Source: Candidatus Zixiibacteriota bacterium (GTDB lineage: Bacteria > Zixibacteria > MSB-5A5 > UBA10806). From it: a DNA stretch of 63,411 nucleotides. Where the stretch lies: positions 359,936-423,346 of the forward strand of contig CP070813.1 in NCBI GenBank assembly GCA_020344055.1, given 5' to 3'. Under the pieces are notes generated by a model. The model was given only the letters and a program-made list of their open reading frames with translations. It did no database searches and had not been told where the DNA came from. This document shows positions 24,696 through 33,975 of the stretch, one piece after another. The first letter of the stretch is position 1. Each line of letters opens with the position of its first letter. The position numbers were made by a program, and so were the translations under genes.

Positions 24696-25208
24696 ATGCT
24701 TTGCCAGGACTGTAAAGAAGCGGAATCTACCGTTCATCTTACGCAGATCGTGAACAATAAGAAAGTGGTCATGAATCTTTGTCGGAACTGCGCGGAAAAA
24801 AGAGGATTTCATTCTCCGTTTGAAAATATCCCGTTCCCCCTTGCGGAATTCGTTACCGGAATGATGGATACCGGCAAATCCCCGGCTGAAAGCAAGAAAG
24901 TCAAATCCCTTCTTTATAAAAAATGCTCTTCATGCGGTTTAACTTTCGAAGCTTTCGGCAAAACCGGACGGTTCGGATGCGGGAAATGCTATTTGACTTT
25001 TGGTGTCGATCTGAACGATCTTTTGAGAAAAATCCACGGTTCAAATGAGCACCGCGGCAAAGTGCCCTCCGCCGCTACCGATTCCATGAAGCCTTTGCGG
25101 GAAGATAGAAGGTTGCGGGAAGAGCTGAGACGCGCCATAGAAAAGGAAGATTTCGAAGCGGCGGCGGTGTTGAGAGATAAAATCCGGGAGTTATCAGACA
25201 AAATCTAG
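24696..25208 (+). CDS. mcsA: McsA-like zinc-finger protein with UVR motif
   Basis: This 170-residue protein has four CxxC pairs (CQDC, CRNC, CSSC, CGKC), expected to bind two zinc ions, and a C-terminal UVR motif (LREELRRAIEKEDFEAAAVLRDKIREL). In Bacillus, McsA activates the arginine kinase McsB and docks to ClpC. The order mcsA-mcsB-clpC seen here is the same as in Firmicutes apart from the absence of ctsR upstream. The RBS is TTGAGGTAA. The zinc fingers and the kinase next door make this call firm. Confidence 0.9.
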   Translation: MLCQDCKEAESTVHLTQIVNNKKVVMNLCRNCAEKRGFHSPFENIPFPLAEFVTGMMDTGKSPAESKKVKSLLYKKCSSCGLTFEAFGKTGRFGCGKCYLTFGVDLNDLLRKIHGSNEHRGKVPSAATDSMKPLREDRRLREELRRAIEKEDFEAAAVLRDKIRELSDKI

Positions 25209-25217
25209 AAGGATTAT

Positions 25218-26288
25218 ATGGAACTTTCCTTTTTGGATAAATTGTGCAGAAAATCCGCCCCCTGGCTGAACGGGGACGGGCCGGATTCCTTCGCGGTTCT
25301 CTCATCCAGAATACGGCTCGCTCGAAATATCTCGGATTTCCCGTTTCCGTCGGCGGCCGATACCGAATCCCGCGAAAAAATCCTGGATTTTCTTTCCCCC
25401 ACCTTCATTAAAGTGCCCGGGTTGAAGAACGGCCAGTTTATTCCTACTTCCGGAATAGATAATCTTACCCAGAAATTCCTCATGGAAAGACATCTGATAT
25501 CGCCCGAATTCGTGCGGGGAGGCTCCGGACGCGGCTTATATATTGACGGTGAAGAGAAAATCTCCATAATGCTTAACGAGGAGGATCATATTCGTCTTCA
25601 GGTGATTTCGTCCGGCATGTCGCTGAATGAATGCTGGGAGATCGCCAATAAGATTGATGATGACCTCTCCGGTCTTATCCAGTATGATTTTAGCGATAAG
25701 TTCGGCTACCTGACCTCATGTCCCACCAATGTCGGAACGGGGCTTCGAGCCTCCGTCCTGATTCATCTGCCAGGACTGGTTCATACCGGCGAGATAGAGG
25801 GCATGATCGGCAATATCTCGAAGATCGGGCTGGTAGTAAGGGGCTTTTACGGAGAGGGTACCGATGTTCTGGGCAACCTGTTCCAGATCTCCAATCAGAC
25901 CACTCTGGGTCGTACCGAAGAGGAGATTATCGATTCTCTGGTAAAGGTTACCAGAAAGATTATTGAAAATGAGCAAAACGCCCAGGAACAGTTAATGACC
26001 AACGCCTCGGATCAAATAGAGGACAAAGTCTGGAGATCCTACGGGATTTTGAGCCACGCGCGGGTCCTGACATCCAGCGAGGTCATGAATATGCTGTCGG
26101 CTTTGAGGTTGGGTTTGTCTCTGGGAATAATAGATAGATTCAGTTACCGGGAATTGAACGAGCTTCTGATTATTACGCAACCCGCGCACCTGCAAAAATA
26201 TGTGGGCAAGGAAATGGATAACGTCGAACGCGATATCATGCGGGCTGACCTGGTCAGGCAGCGGTTTAATAATTCCGACGGGAATTAG
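25218..26288 (+). CDS. mcsB: Protein-arginine kinase
   Basis: This 356-residue phosphagen-kinase-fold enzyme phosphorylates arginine side chains of proteins and so marks them for ClpCP degradation. Hallmarks are VLSSRIRLARNISDFPFP, LNEEDHIRLQ, TNVGTGLRASVLIHLPGL and the C-terminal MRADLVRQRF. The protein has no separate N-terminal domain, unlike creatine kinases, which fits McsB. Nine bases separate it from mcsA. The window contains no arginine phosphatase (YwlE) candidate. Confidence 0.94.
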   Translation: MELSFLDKLCRKSAPWLNGDGPDSFAVLSSRIRLARNISDFPFPSAADTESREKILDFLSPTFIKVPGLKNGQFIPTSGIDNLTQKFLMERHLISPEFVRGGSGRGLYIDGEEKISIMLNEEDHIRLQVISSGMSLNECWEIANKIDDDLSGLIQYDFSDKFGYLTSCPTNVGTGLRASVLIHLPGLVHTGEIEGMIGNISKIGLVVRGFYGEGTDVLGNLFQISNQTTLGRTEEEIIDSLVKVTRKIIENEQNAQEQLMTNASDQIEDKVWRSYGILSHARVLTSSEVMNMLSALRLGLSLGIIDRFSYRELNELLIITQPAHLQKYVGKEMDNVERDIMRADLVRQRFNNSDGN

Positions 26289-26313
26289 CTATACTTTGAA
26301 ATGAGGTGTTTTA

Positions 26314-28785
26314 ATGAACGAGATGTTCACCGAAAAGGCTCGCAAAGCGATTGAGTACGCCCGCGACGAGGCGGCGCGCCTGAAACATGATTATATAGGC
26401 ACGGAACATCTGCTTTTGGGTATTATACGTCTCGGAGATTGTACCGCCATCGAGATTTTAAATAATATTGGTATAGATTCGAACGAACTCAAAAGCTCCA
26501 TCGAGGAGATGGTGCAGCCCTCGGGCGGAACCATGCAGATGGGGCAATTGCCTCTTACGGCCAGGGCCAAAAAGACTCTTGAGGTTTCAGGCAACGAAGC
26601 CCGGGCGTTGAAATCCAAAGACATCGATACCGAGCATATTCTGCTGGCCCTGCTCAAGGACGAGGAAGGGGTCGCGGCCCAGGTGCTGTCCATGTATGAC
26701 GTTGATTATAAAGAAGCCTACGAAGAGCTGCGCAACATCCAGACCGGAAAACCTTCCGCCTTCGGAAAGAAACGGAAAAAAACCAAAACCCCCGCGCTCG
26801 ATCATTTCGGAAGAGATCTGACGGAACTGGCGCGGCGGGATAAGCTCGATCCCATTATCGGCCGCGATGATGAAATCGAGCGAGTCACCCAGATCCTGTC
26901 CAGACGCAAGAAAAATAATCCTGTCTTAATCGGCGAGCCGGGCGTAGGCAAAACCGCCATCGCCGAGGGATTGGCCCAGCGAATAGTGGTCGGCAAAGTT
27001 CCCCAGATACTCGAGGAAAAAAGAATAGTCACGCTGGATATGGCATCCCTTGTAGCCGGGACCAAATATCGTGGCCAGTTCGAGGAACGCTTGAAAGCGG
27101 TCATGAGCGAAATACTGGCGTCCAAAGATGTAATCATATTCATAGACGAGCTTCATACTATCGTCGGGGCCGGCGGAGCCGAGGGTTCCCTTGATGCGTC
27201 GAATATATTTAAACCGTCGTTGTCGCGGGGAGAGCTGCAGTGTATCGGAGCCACCACCTTAAACGAATACCGGAAATATATCGAAAAGGACGGCGCCCTG
27301 GACAGGAGATTCCAGACGGTTATGATCGATCCTCCATCTACCGACGATACAAAAGAGATTTTGAGAGGGCTACGGGAGAAATACGAAGAACATCATAAGG
27401 TGATAATCACCGACGAGGCCATAGAGGCCGCCGTTAACCTGTCAGACCGATATATATCGGGCAAGTTTCAACCCGACAAGGCGATTGACGTGATCGACGA
27501 GGCCGGTTCGAGAGTCCATCTGTCGGCCTTTACAAAACCGGAGTCTTTCAACGAGCTCGAAGACGAGATAATCGAACTGTCAAAGCAAAAAGAGCAGGCG
27601 GTAAAAGCGCAGGAGTTCGAAAAGGCGGCGCAGCTCAGAGATTCTATAAAGCTTAAAAAGGAAGAGCTCGAGAAGCTGAAAAAAGAATGGGAAGATAAGC
27701 GCAATTCGGAAAAGATCGATTTGAAGGAAGAGGATATCGCCACGGTCATTTCCAAAATGACCGGTATTCCTCTGTTTAAGCTGGAAGAAAAGGAATCCAA
27801 AAAACTCCTTCGCATGGAGGATGAGCTGGCCAGAAACGTTGTGGGGCAGAAAGAAGCCATTGCCAAAATCGCCAAGGCTATAAGACGAGCCCGGGCGGGA
27901 TTGAAAGATCCTGTCAGACCCATCGGCTCATTTATTTTCCTGGGACCGACCGGCGTGGGCAAAACCGAGTTGGCCAAGGTGCTTTCGGAATTCCTGTTTG
28001 AAGACCAGGAATCCCTGGTTCGAATCGATATGTCCGAGTATATGGAAAAGTTCGCCGTTTCGCGGCTGATCGGGGCTCCCCCCGGATATGTCGGTTACGA
28101 AGAGGGCGGCCAGTTAACCGAAAAAGTACGCAGAAAGCCATATTCGGTGGTTCTCCTTGACGAAATTGAAAAAGCACATCCTGAAGTCTTCAATATACTC
28201 TTACAGCTTCTCGATGAGGGTCAGTTGACCGATTCGTTCGGCCGCAAAGTCGATTTCAGAAATACCGTGATCATTATGACATCCAATATGGGAACCAGGC
28301 AGGCCACCGTCGGAAAGGGAATCGGTTTCCAGAAGGATGATGCCAAAACCGACTACGACAAAATGAAAGATCGAATTCTCGATGAAATGAAAAAAACCTT
28401 CAATCCCGAACTGGTCAACAGGATTGACGAAACGGTAATATTTCATCCCCTCGAAAAAGAGCATATTTTTGACATTATCGATATCCTTCTGAGAGATCTC
28501 TTAAAGAGAATGACCGATAAAAACATTACTATAAACCTGAATCAAGAAGCCAGGGAATACCTGGTGGATAAAGGATGGGATCCCAATTTCGGCGCCAGGC
28601 CGCTGAAACGCGCATTGCAGAAATATCTCGAAGATCCCATGTCGGAAGAGATCTTAAAGGGTGAATTCATGAGGAATTTCCATGTGGAGGTGACCAGGCA
28701 TCCGGACGAGGATCGATTGAAATTCGATATCAAAAAGGTCGCGGTTGCTGAAATGGAGACCGAGAAATCAAACGCCGGCGATTAA
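26314..28785 (+). CDS. clpC: ClpC, ATP-dependent protease ATPase subunit
   Basis: This 823-residue AAA+ unfoldase feeds proteins into ClpP. Two N-terminal Clp_N repeats occupy about 1-145. The first AAA+ module has Walker A GEPGVGKT and is followed by a middle domain carrying a UVR motif (about 420-455, [17 protein letters not shown]), which marks ClpC rather than ClpA or ClpB. The second AAA+ module has GPTGVGKT and the substrate loop [16 protein letters not shown]. The C-terminal D2-small domain follows. In Bacillus the N domain binds phospho-arginine, so together with mcsA and mcsB this forms a complete tagging and unfolding module. The RBS GAGGTG is good and a strong terminator follows. 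ClpP is not in the window. Confidence 0.95.
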   Translation: MNEMFTEKARKAIEYARDEAARLKHDYIGTEHLLLGIIRLGDCTAIEILNNIGIDSNELKSSIEEMVQPSGGTMQMGQLPLTARAKKTLEVSGNEARALKSKDIDTEHILLALLKDEEGVAAQVLSMYDVDYKEAYEELRNIQTGKPSAFGKKRKKTKTPALDHFGRDLTELARRDKLDPIIGRDDEIERVTQILSRRKKNNPVLIGEPGVGKTAIAEGLAQRIVVGKVPQILEEKRIVTLDMASLVAGTKYRGQFEERLKAVMSEILASKDVIIFIDELHTIVGAGGAEGSLDASNIFKPSLSRGELQCIGATTLNEYRKYIEKDGALDRRFQTVMIDPPSTDDTKEILRGLREKYEEHHKVIITDEAIEAAVNLSDRYISGKFQPDKAIDVIDEAGSRVHLSAFTKPESFNELEDEIIELSKQKEQAVKAQEFEKAAQLRDSIKLKKEELEKLKKEWEDKRNSEKIDLKEEDIATVISKMTGIPLFKLEEKESKKLLRMEDELARNVVGQKEAIAKIAKAIRRARAGLKDPVRPIGSFIFLGPTGVGKTELAKVLSEFLFEDQESLVRIDMSEYMEKFAVSRLIGAPPGYVGYEEGGQLTEKVRRKPYSVVLLDEIEKAHPEVFNILLQLLDEGQLTDSFGRKVDFRNTVIIMTSNMGTRQATVGKGIGFQKDDAKTDYDKMKDRILDEMKKTFNPELVNRIDETVIFHPLEKEHIFDIIDILLRDLLKRMTDKNITINLNQEAREYLVDKGWDPNFGARPLKRALQKYLEDPMSEEILKGEFMRNFHVEVTRHPDEDRLKFDIKKVAVAEMETEKSNAGD

Positions 28786-28800
28786 ACAAGGCCGCTTTAC

Positions 28801-28833
28801 GCCCGGCGTCGATTGCAGGCGCCGGGCTTTTTT
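28801..28833 (+). terminator. Terminator after clpC
   Basis: A perfect stem GCCCGGCG/CGCCGGGC (28801-28808 and 28820-28827) with an 11-base loop is followed by six T. Confidence 0.94.
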
Positions 28834-28920
28834 AATTAAATGGTAATAGTAAACCCTGCGTTTCGTCAATATCAGGCGGCTTTATTAACCTGCTCGGATC
28901 AAATAAATTAGAAAGAACTC

Positions 28921-28948
28921 TTGACAGATTAAAATGAAAATGTAAATT
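28921..28948 (+). promoter_or_regulatory. Promoter of rpmA
   Basis: The consensus TTGACA (28921-28926) is followed after 16 bases by TAAATT (28943-28948). The leader would be only about 20 bases and contains the GAAAGGGG ribosome-binding site. Confidence 0.65.
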
Positions 28949-28974
28949 ACACTGGTTAAAGAAAGGGGAATTAG

Positions 28975-29226
28975 TTGGCTCACAAAAAAGGGCAAGGATC
29001 GGTAAAAAACGGACGGGATTCCAATCCCCAGAGATTGGGCGTTAAGGTATTCGGGGGCCAGAAAGTTAATGCCGGTTCGATAATTATCCGACAGCGGGGT
29101 ACCCGGATTCATCCCGGCGAAAACGTCGGCCACGCCAAAGACAATACCCTGTATGCGCTTATAGATGGCGTGGTGCGGTTCAGCAGAAAAGGCCGCGACA
29201 GAAAAATAGTCTCGGTTACGCCTTGA
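28975..29226 (+). CDS. rpmA: 50S ribosomal protein L27
   Basis: This 83-residue protein of the large subunit reaches the peptidyl-transferase centre with its N-terminal tail. The sequence [25 protein letters not shown] is unmistakable, but the start codon is TTG, preceded by GAAAGGGGAA. The gene is normally second in a rplU-rpmA operon. Here it stands alone between two terminators with its own consensus promoter, and rplU is not in the window. No N-terminal extension is present. Confidence 0.97.
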   Translation: MAHKKGQGSVKNGRDSNPQRLGVKVFGGQKVNAGSIIIRQRGTRIHPGENVGHAKDNTLYALIDGVVRFSRKGRDRKIVSVTP

Positions 29227-29227
29227 T

Positions 29228-29260
29228 AAATCCCCGCCCCCGTATGCGGGGATTTATATT
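29228..29260 (+). terminator. Terminator after rpmA
   Basis: A ten-pair stem AAATCCCCGC/GCGGGGATTT (29228-29237 and 29246-29255) with an eight-base loop is followed by ATATTT. The symmetrical A and T flanks could let it work in both directions. Confidence 0.85.
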
Positions 29261-29299
29261 TGGCCCGGATGTGAATTTTATCACATGATCTTTTAAAAA

Positions 29300-29938
29300 A
29301 TGACAAAACCTCCCAGAAAAATCGGGGTCATCGTGACCGGCGGCGCTTTCTGGGAGATAATTTTTTGCTTTCTGCATCTGGAAAATAAGGGATACTTAAG
29401 ATTACCCATAACAATTGATTCCGATGGCGATGACCAGGCGAGATATATCGAAGCCAAATTATCCAGATCGCCGGTCGTACATATCGAAGAAATTAAGGCC
29501 ACCGGTATAAACGCCCTTATCGTTCCCGGCGGCAAAACTCTTTTCAACTCTCTATGCGATTTCGATAAATCGGGAAACGCATTTAAAGTTGACGATATTT
29601 TTAAAAACCTTGTAAAGGGGATCTACAGGCTCGAAAAACCGGTCGGGGCCCTCGGTTCGGCTTCTCTTCTGGTGGTAAAAGCCCTGCAGGGAATAACCTC
29701 TTCGGAAGCGATAGTTACCGTCGGCAACGATCCGAAACTGCAGGCGGGTATCGGCAGCACCGGTGCCCAGGCGGTTGTCACACGGCCCGGAGAGGTCGTT
29801 CTGGACGGCGAAAATAGAATCGCTTCCACCGGAGGGGAACTGGCTACAAAAAGGCCGGCCGAAGTCTATGATGCTTGTGAAAACCTTATAAAGGGACTCG
29901 ATGAATTCATCAAAGGCAGGAAACATGAGAAATATTAG
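29300..29938 (+). CDS. ElbB-like protein of the DJ-1/PfpI superfamily
   Basis: This 212-residue protein has the class I glutamine-amidotransferase-like fold. It resembles ElbB (an isoprenoid-associated glyoxalase) in several places: KIGVIVTGGAFWE at the start, NALIVPGGKTLFNSLCDFDKSGNAFKVDDIFKN in the middle and a late RPAEVYDACENLIKGL. The segment that normally carries the nucleophilic cysteine (GFMCIAPAM in E. coli ElbB) reads GALGSASLLVV here, so the cysteine seems replaced by serine. Activity of the usual kind is therefore doubtful. No clear RBS precedes the ATG. The 3' end overlaps the fumarase alpha gene by 14 bases. Confidence 0.7.
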   Translation: MTKPPRKIGVIVTGGAFWEIIFCFLHLENKGYLRLPITIDSDGDDQARYIEAKLSRSPVVHIEEIKATGINALIVPGGKTLFNSLCDFDKSGNAFKVDDIFKNLVKGIYRLEKPVGALGSASLLVVKALQGITSSEAIVTVGNDPKLQAGIGSTGAQAVVTRPGEVVLDGENRIASTGGELATKRPAEVYDACENLIKGLDEFIKGRKHEKY

Positions 29939-30767
29939 TTCCGAAGAAATTACCTCGGCGGTGAAAAAACTCTGCATGGATGCCAATTATTTTCTTGGTG
30001 ACGACGTTATCAGGTCTATAAAAGAATCGATGGGCAGAGAGGAATCGCCGCTGGGCAAAGAGATTTTGAACCAGATACTCGAAAACGCCGAAATAGCGAA
30101 AAACGATCAGATGCCTTTATGCCAGGACACCGGCCTGACCGCCATATTCGTTGAGCTGGGTTCGGAGGTGCATATTGAAGGTTTAACCCTGGAATCCGCG
30201 ATCCAGGAGGGAATAGGACAGGGTTACGAAGAAGGTTATCTGAGAAAATCGATGGTGGAGGATCCTCTCAGACGCAAAAATACCGGAGACAACACACCCG
30301 GTGTCATATCGACGAGAATTGTCAAGGGCGATAAGATCAAGATCACCATTCTTCCTAAAGGCGGCGGCTCGGAGAATATGAGCGCCATAAAGATGTTAAA
30401 ACCGTCCGACGGCGAAGATGGCGTAAAAGACTTTGTCGTGGAGACCGTAAGAAAGGCCGGGGGAAATCCCTGTCCTCCTGTGATAGTGGGGGTCGGGATC
30501 GGCGGCTCCTTTGATAAATCCGCCTACCTGGCAAAAAAATCTCTCTTAAGAGAAGTCGGGTCCACGCATCCCGATCCGTTCTACGCTGACATGGAGAAGG
30601 AACTCCTGGAGAGAATCAATAATATCGGAATCGGACCTCAGGGATTGGGCGGAAGAATTACCGCTCTCGCCGTTCATATAGAGACTCATCCGTGTCACAT
30701 CGCCAGCCTGCCGGTGGCGGTCAATACTCAATGTCATTCGGCCCGGCATAAAGAGGTCATAATCTGA
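29925..30767 (+). CDS. Class I fumarate hydratase, alpha subunit
   Basis: This 280-residue subunit of an iron-sulfur fumarase interconverts fumarate and malate. The conserved cluster cysteines can be seen in MPLCQDTG, GGNPCPPVIVG and AVNTQCHSARH. GGGSENMSAIKMLKP is also a family motif. I chose the ATG at 29925, which has GGCAGGAAAC before it. An upstream in-frame ATG at 29901 would extend the overlap with the previous gene to 38 bases. The enzyme is split in two genes, as in many anaerobes and archaea, and unlike the single-chain FumA of E. coli. A related L(+)-tartrate dehydratase role is a less likely alternative given the sdh genes that follow. Confidence 0.88.
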   Translation: MRNISSEEITSAVKKLCMDANYFLGDDVIRSIKESMGREESPLGKEILNQILENAEIAKNDQMPLCQDTGLTAIFVELGSEVHIEGLTLESAIQEGIGQGYEEGYLRKSMVEDPLRRKNTGDNTPGVISTRIVKGDKIKITILPKGGGSENMSAIKMLKPSDGEDGVKDFVVETVRKAGGNPCPPVIVGVGIGGSFDKSAYLAKKSLLREVGSTHPDPFYADMEKELLERINNIGIGPQGLGGRITALAVHIETHPCHIASLPVAVNTQCHSARHKEVII

Positions 30768-30777
30768 AAGGAAGAAA

Positions 30778-31332
30778 ATGGAAGCGATAAAGTTAAATAC
30801 TCCGGTATCGGATCAGGATATTGAGAAGCTTCACGCCGGTCAGAAGGCGATACTTAACGGTTATATTTATACGGCCCGGGACGCCGCCCATAAAAAAATG
30901 GTGGAATTGCTCGACAGGGGCGATAAGCTGCCCTTCGATCCCATCGGTCAGATAATATATTTCGTCGGGCCGACTCCCGCCAGACCGGGACAGGTAATCG
31001 GGTCTGCGGGACCTACTACCTCCGGAAGAATGAATAAATATTCCCCGACTATGTTAAAGGCCGGATTGAAAGGCATGATAGGCAAAGGGGAGATGGGCAA
31101 GGAGGTTGCCGACGCTTTAAAACGGCATAAAGGAGCCTATTTCGTGGCCACTGGTGGAGCAGGGGCATTAATGGCCCAGCGCATTAAAGATTCCGAAGTT
31201 GTCGCCTATGAGGAACTGGGTCCGGAAGCGGTCCGCAGACTCAAGGTGGTTGATTTCCCTGTAATCGTCGCCCAGGATTGCCACGGCGGCAATATTTTCG
31301 TCGAGGGGATGGAAAAATACCGCAGGCAATAA
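30778..31332 (+). CDS. Class I fumarate hydratase, beta subunit
   Basis: This 184-residue C-terminal partner of the iron-sulfur fumarase includes the motifs NGYIYTARDAAHKK, IYFVGPTPARPGQVIGSAGPTTSGRM and VIVAQDCHGGNIF. It follows the alpha gene after ten bases with an AAAGGAAG ribosome-binding site. The swivelling beta domain completes the active site on the iron-sulfur cluster bound by the alpha subunit. Confidence 0.9.
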   Translation: MEAIKLNTPVSDQDIEKLHAGQKAILNGYIYTARDAAHKKMVELLDRGDKLPFDPIGQIIYFVGPTPARPGQVIGSAGPTTSGRMNKYSPTMLKAGLKGMIGKGEMGKEVADALKRHKGAYFVATGGAGALMAQRIKDSEVVAYEELGPEAVRRLKVVDFPVIVAQDCHGGNIFVEGMEKYRRQ

Positions 31333-31483
31333 GCCAAATAATTGTTGTTTTTGCCTGGGCCATTGCCTAAAATCTCAAAATGAAAATTCCCGTTTGTTTT
31401 TCAATGATAAATCTCCCGTCGGAGTTCAATAGTGGAAGAAAATCATCCCTGATCTTCGACACGAATAAATCAGGAGGCGTTGC

Positions 31484-31861
31484 ATGAATCAATCCATTGC
31501 CGCCCGCGGCGTTTTTTTCTGGCTGTTTCAAAGAATTACGGGTGTCATTTTAGCGATATTCCTCTTTACTCATGTCAAAGTGCTCCACTGGGATTTCAAT
31601 TTCGCCACCCAGGGATTGCTGGATTTCTCATTTGTGATTGAAAGACTCCAGGGCAATGTCGGATGGCTGGTATTCTATTTTCTCTTTATCATCTCCGCTT
31701 TGTTTCACGGGCTTAACGGATTGTGGGCCATCGTGCTCGATTTCAGACCCGCGAGAGGTGTCCAGCTGGTATGGTTGACCATTCTCTGGGCGATCGGCAT
31801 ACTCACCGCGTACTACTCCTTTACCACGCTCAACTCTTTCTTCAAAGGAGTAGCGGCATGA
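31484..31861 (+). CDS. sdhC: Succinate dehydrogenase membrane subunit (SdhC-like)
   Basis: This 125-residue inner-membrane protein has three helices (about 13-31, 58-80, 92-113). The FQRITGVILAIFLFTHVKVLHW segment holds the RxTG quinone-side motif and a haem-ligand histidine candidate, and LFHGLNGLW carries a second His. AGGAGG six bases upstream of the ATG (31472-31477) is the strongest ribosome-binding site of the window. The stop overlaps the start of the next subunit (ATGA). It anchors the SdhAB dimer and passes electrons to quinone. Confidence 0.85.
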   Translation: MNQSIAARGVFFWLFQRITGVILAIFLFTHVKVLHWDFNFATQGLLDFSFVIERLQGNVGWLVFYFLFIISALFHGLNGLWAIVLDFRPARGVQLVWLTILWAIGILTAYYSFTTLNSFFKGVAA

Positions 31862-32274
31862 GGATAAGATACGTATTTAAAGGCACCAAAGAGGAATTGA
31901 AATTAAATCCGAACGTCGGCACGTTTTCGTGGTTTCTGCATCGGATTACGGGTCTTTTGCTGCTTTTCTATCTCTTCACTCACATGTGGGTGCTGGGTTC
32001 GGCAAATAAAGGCGCCGAGGCCTTTAACCAGAGATTGAGCGCCGTCCAGACGCCTCTTTTCCACTTTCTGGAAATCGGGCTTATCCTGGTCATATTTTAT
32101 CACATGGTTAACGGCCTTTCAATAACCCTCATGGACTTCGCCAATATCTCCAGCAAACACAAATCCCTGGTCGTCGCGGTGGTGCTGGTTTTCGCCATTC
32201 TGGCCATAGTCTCCCTTTCGGTTATGCTTCCTCGGCTTTTCGCCCCCCACATATCCACGGGAGGTCTGGCATGA
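31858..32274 (+). CDS. sdhD: Succinate dehydrogenase membrane subunit (SdhD-like)
   Basis: This 138-residue inner-membrane protein has three helices (about 24-44, 67-90, 106-128). It again shows a [19 protein letters not shown] segment and [13 protein letters not shown], so it is homologous to the preceding subunit. The ATG at 31858 overlaps the sdhC stop. The frame is open further upstream but only inside sdhC. Its end overlaps sdhA by four bases. Which of the two anchors binds haem cannot be settled by eye. Confidence 0.83.
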   Translation: MRIRYVFKGTKEELKLNPNVGTFSWFLHRITGLLLLFYLFTHMWVLGSANKGAEAFNQRLSAVQTPLFHFLEIGLILVIFYHMVNGLSITLMDFANISSKHKSLVVAVVLVFAILAIVSLSVMLPRLFAPHISTGGLA

Positions 32275-33974
32275 TCTTCCATGATGTTGTAGTGGTGGGA
32301 GGTGGTCTGGCCGGTATGATGGCGGCGGTCGAAGCTTCGGCCAAAGGAGCCGAGGTTGCGGTACTTTCGAAAATTCATCCTCTGAGATCTCATTCCGGCG
32401 CGGCCCAGGGTGGAATCAACGCCGCATTGGCGAATAATCCTGATTCCGCAGACGATACTCCCGAACGCCACGGCTACGATACCATAAAGGGCTCCGATTT
32501 CCTCGCCGACCAGAAGGCCGCCATTACCCTGGCCGATGACGCCCCGCGGGTTATATATCAAATGGAGCACTGGGGTTGCCCGTTCTCGAGAATGGAAAAC
32601 GGCAAAATCGCACAGAGACCGTTCGGAGGCGCCGGCTATCCCCGGACATGTTACGGCGCCGATAGAACCGGCCTCTACCTTCTCCATACGCTTTATGAGC
32701 AGACCATCAGGCTAAATACCAGATACTACGAAGAGTGGATGGTCCTTCAGCTTGCGCTTGACGATTCCGGTGTATGCAAAGGCGTGATCGCCTTGAATAT
32801 CCCGGAGGGCAAACTCGAACTGGTCGCCGCTAACGCAGTCATTTTCGGCACCGGCGGCTCCGGAAGGATATTTGGCAATACCACCAACGCTCTGGTTAAT
32901 TCCGGTTTTGCCAAGGCCATTCCGTACTGGGCCGGTATTCCGCTGAAGGATATGGAGTTCATTCAGTTCCATCCCACCGGCTTATATAGATCGAATATCC
33001 TCATGACCGAGGGTTGTCGGGGTGAGGGGGGAATCCTGACCAATAAGGACGGCGAGAGGTTCATGAGCCGCTATGTCTCCGAAAAGGTGATGGAGCTCGC
33101 CCCCCGCGATATCGTCAGCCGATCTATCGCCACCGAGATCGAGGAGGGCCGGGGGTTTGAGGGCGGCTATGTTCATCTCGATCTCCGTCACCTGGGACGA
33201 GAGAAGATAATGGAACGGCTTCCCGGTATCCGCGAGATCTGCCTCGATTTCGTAGGAATTGATCCCATCGACACGCCGATCCCCATCAATCCCGCCACTC
33301 ATTATACCATGGGCGGGATCGATTGCGATAAAGACGGCATAACCAAAGCCCCCGGATTTTACGCCGCCGGCGAATGCTCCTGCGTCTCCGTGCACGGCGC
33401 CAACCGGCTGGGCGGCAACTCCCTGCTGGAGACCATCGTTTTCGGACGGCGCGCGGGCGAGGCCGCCGCTTCCTATGTAAAAGAGCTGCCCAAGACCGGC
33501 GATGAGGCTACCCTGACCAAAGCCCAGAAAGCTCTCGCCGACAGGATGAACTCCTTTGGAAGACCGGGCGGAACCGAAGACCCTTACCAGCTGAGAACCG
33601 AACTCCAGAATGTCATGACCGAAAGGGTGGGCATATTCAGGACGGGCGAAGAACTCGAGGAAGCCATGAAAGAGATCAAAGATCTTCAGGCTCGATTCAA
33701 AAATATACGTCCTATCAGCCACAGCAGGGTTTTCAATATGGATAAGGTCTGGATCATGGAGCTTTCCGGTAATATGGAGATCTCCGAGGTTATAACCGCC
33801 GGCGCCATTCGTAGAACCGAGAGCCGGGGAGCTCATTTCAGGCGCGATTTCAATAAACGTAACGACGAAGAGTGGCTGCATCACACGCTGGCGACCTGGA
33901 CGCCGGACGGCCCCGATTTCTCCACCAGCGAGGTCGATCTTTCCAAATACCCTCCGGAAGAAAGGAAATACTAA
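32271..33974 (+). CDS. sdhA: Succinate dehydrogenase flavoprotein subunit
   Basis: This 567-residue FAD protein oxidises succinate to fumarate. It has the dinucleotide-binding [17 protein letters not shown], the covalent-FAD histidine motif [16 protein letters not shown], the substrate-site FHPTGLY and [10 protein letters not shown], the conserved C-terminal [12 protein letters not shown] and the [13 protein letters not shown] segment. Length is typical. The gene is embedded in a CDAB operon with four-base overlaps. Fumarate reductase is the main alternative, because sequence alone does not fix direction. Confidence 0.95.
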   Translation: MIFHDVVVVGGGLAGMMAAVEASAKGAEVAVLSKIHPLRSHSGAAQGGINAALANNPDSADDTPERHGYDTIKGSDFLADQKAAITLADDAPRVIYQMEHWGCPFSRMENGKIAQRPFGGAGYPRTCYGADRTGLYLLHTLYEQTIRLNTRYYEEWMVLQLALDDSGVCKGVIALNIPEGKLELVAANAVIFGTGGSGRIFGNTTNALVNSGFAKAIPYWAGIPLKDMEFIQFHPTGLYRSNILMTEGCRGEGGILTNKDGERFMSRYVSEKVMELAPRDIVSRSIATEIEEGRGFEGGYVHLDLRHLGREKIMERLPGIREICLDFVGIDPIDTPIPINPATHYTMGGIDCDKDGITKAPGFYAAGECSCVSVHGANRLGGNSLLETIVFGRRAGEAAASYVKELPKTGDEATLTKAQKALADRMNSFGRPGGTEDPYQLRTELQNVMTERVGIFRTGEELEEAMKEIKDLQARFKNIRPISHSRVFNMDKVWIMELSGNMEISEVITAGAIRRTESRGAHFRRDFNKRNDEEWLHHTLATWTPDGPDFSTSEVDLSKYPPEERKY

Positions 33975-33975
33975 G

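Noticed and set aside
31484-32274. The two small membrane genes as one frameshifted SdhC
   Set aside because: Each has its own start, three helices and an RITG-H motif, and the ATGA overlap is normal coupling. They are two homologous subunits.
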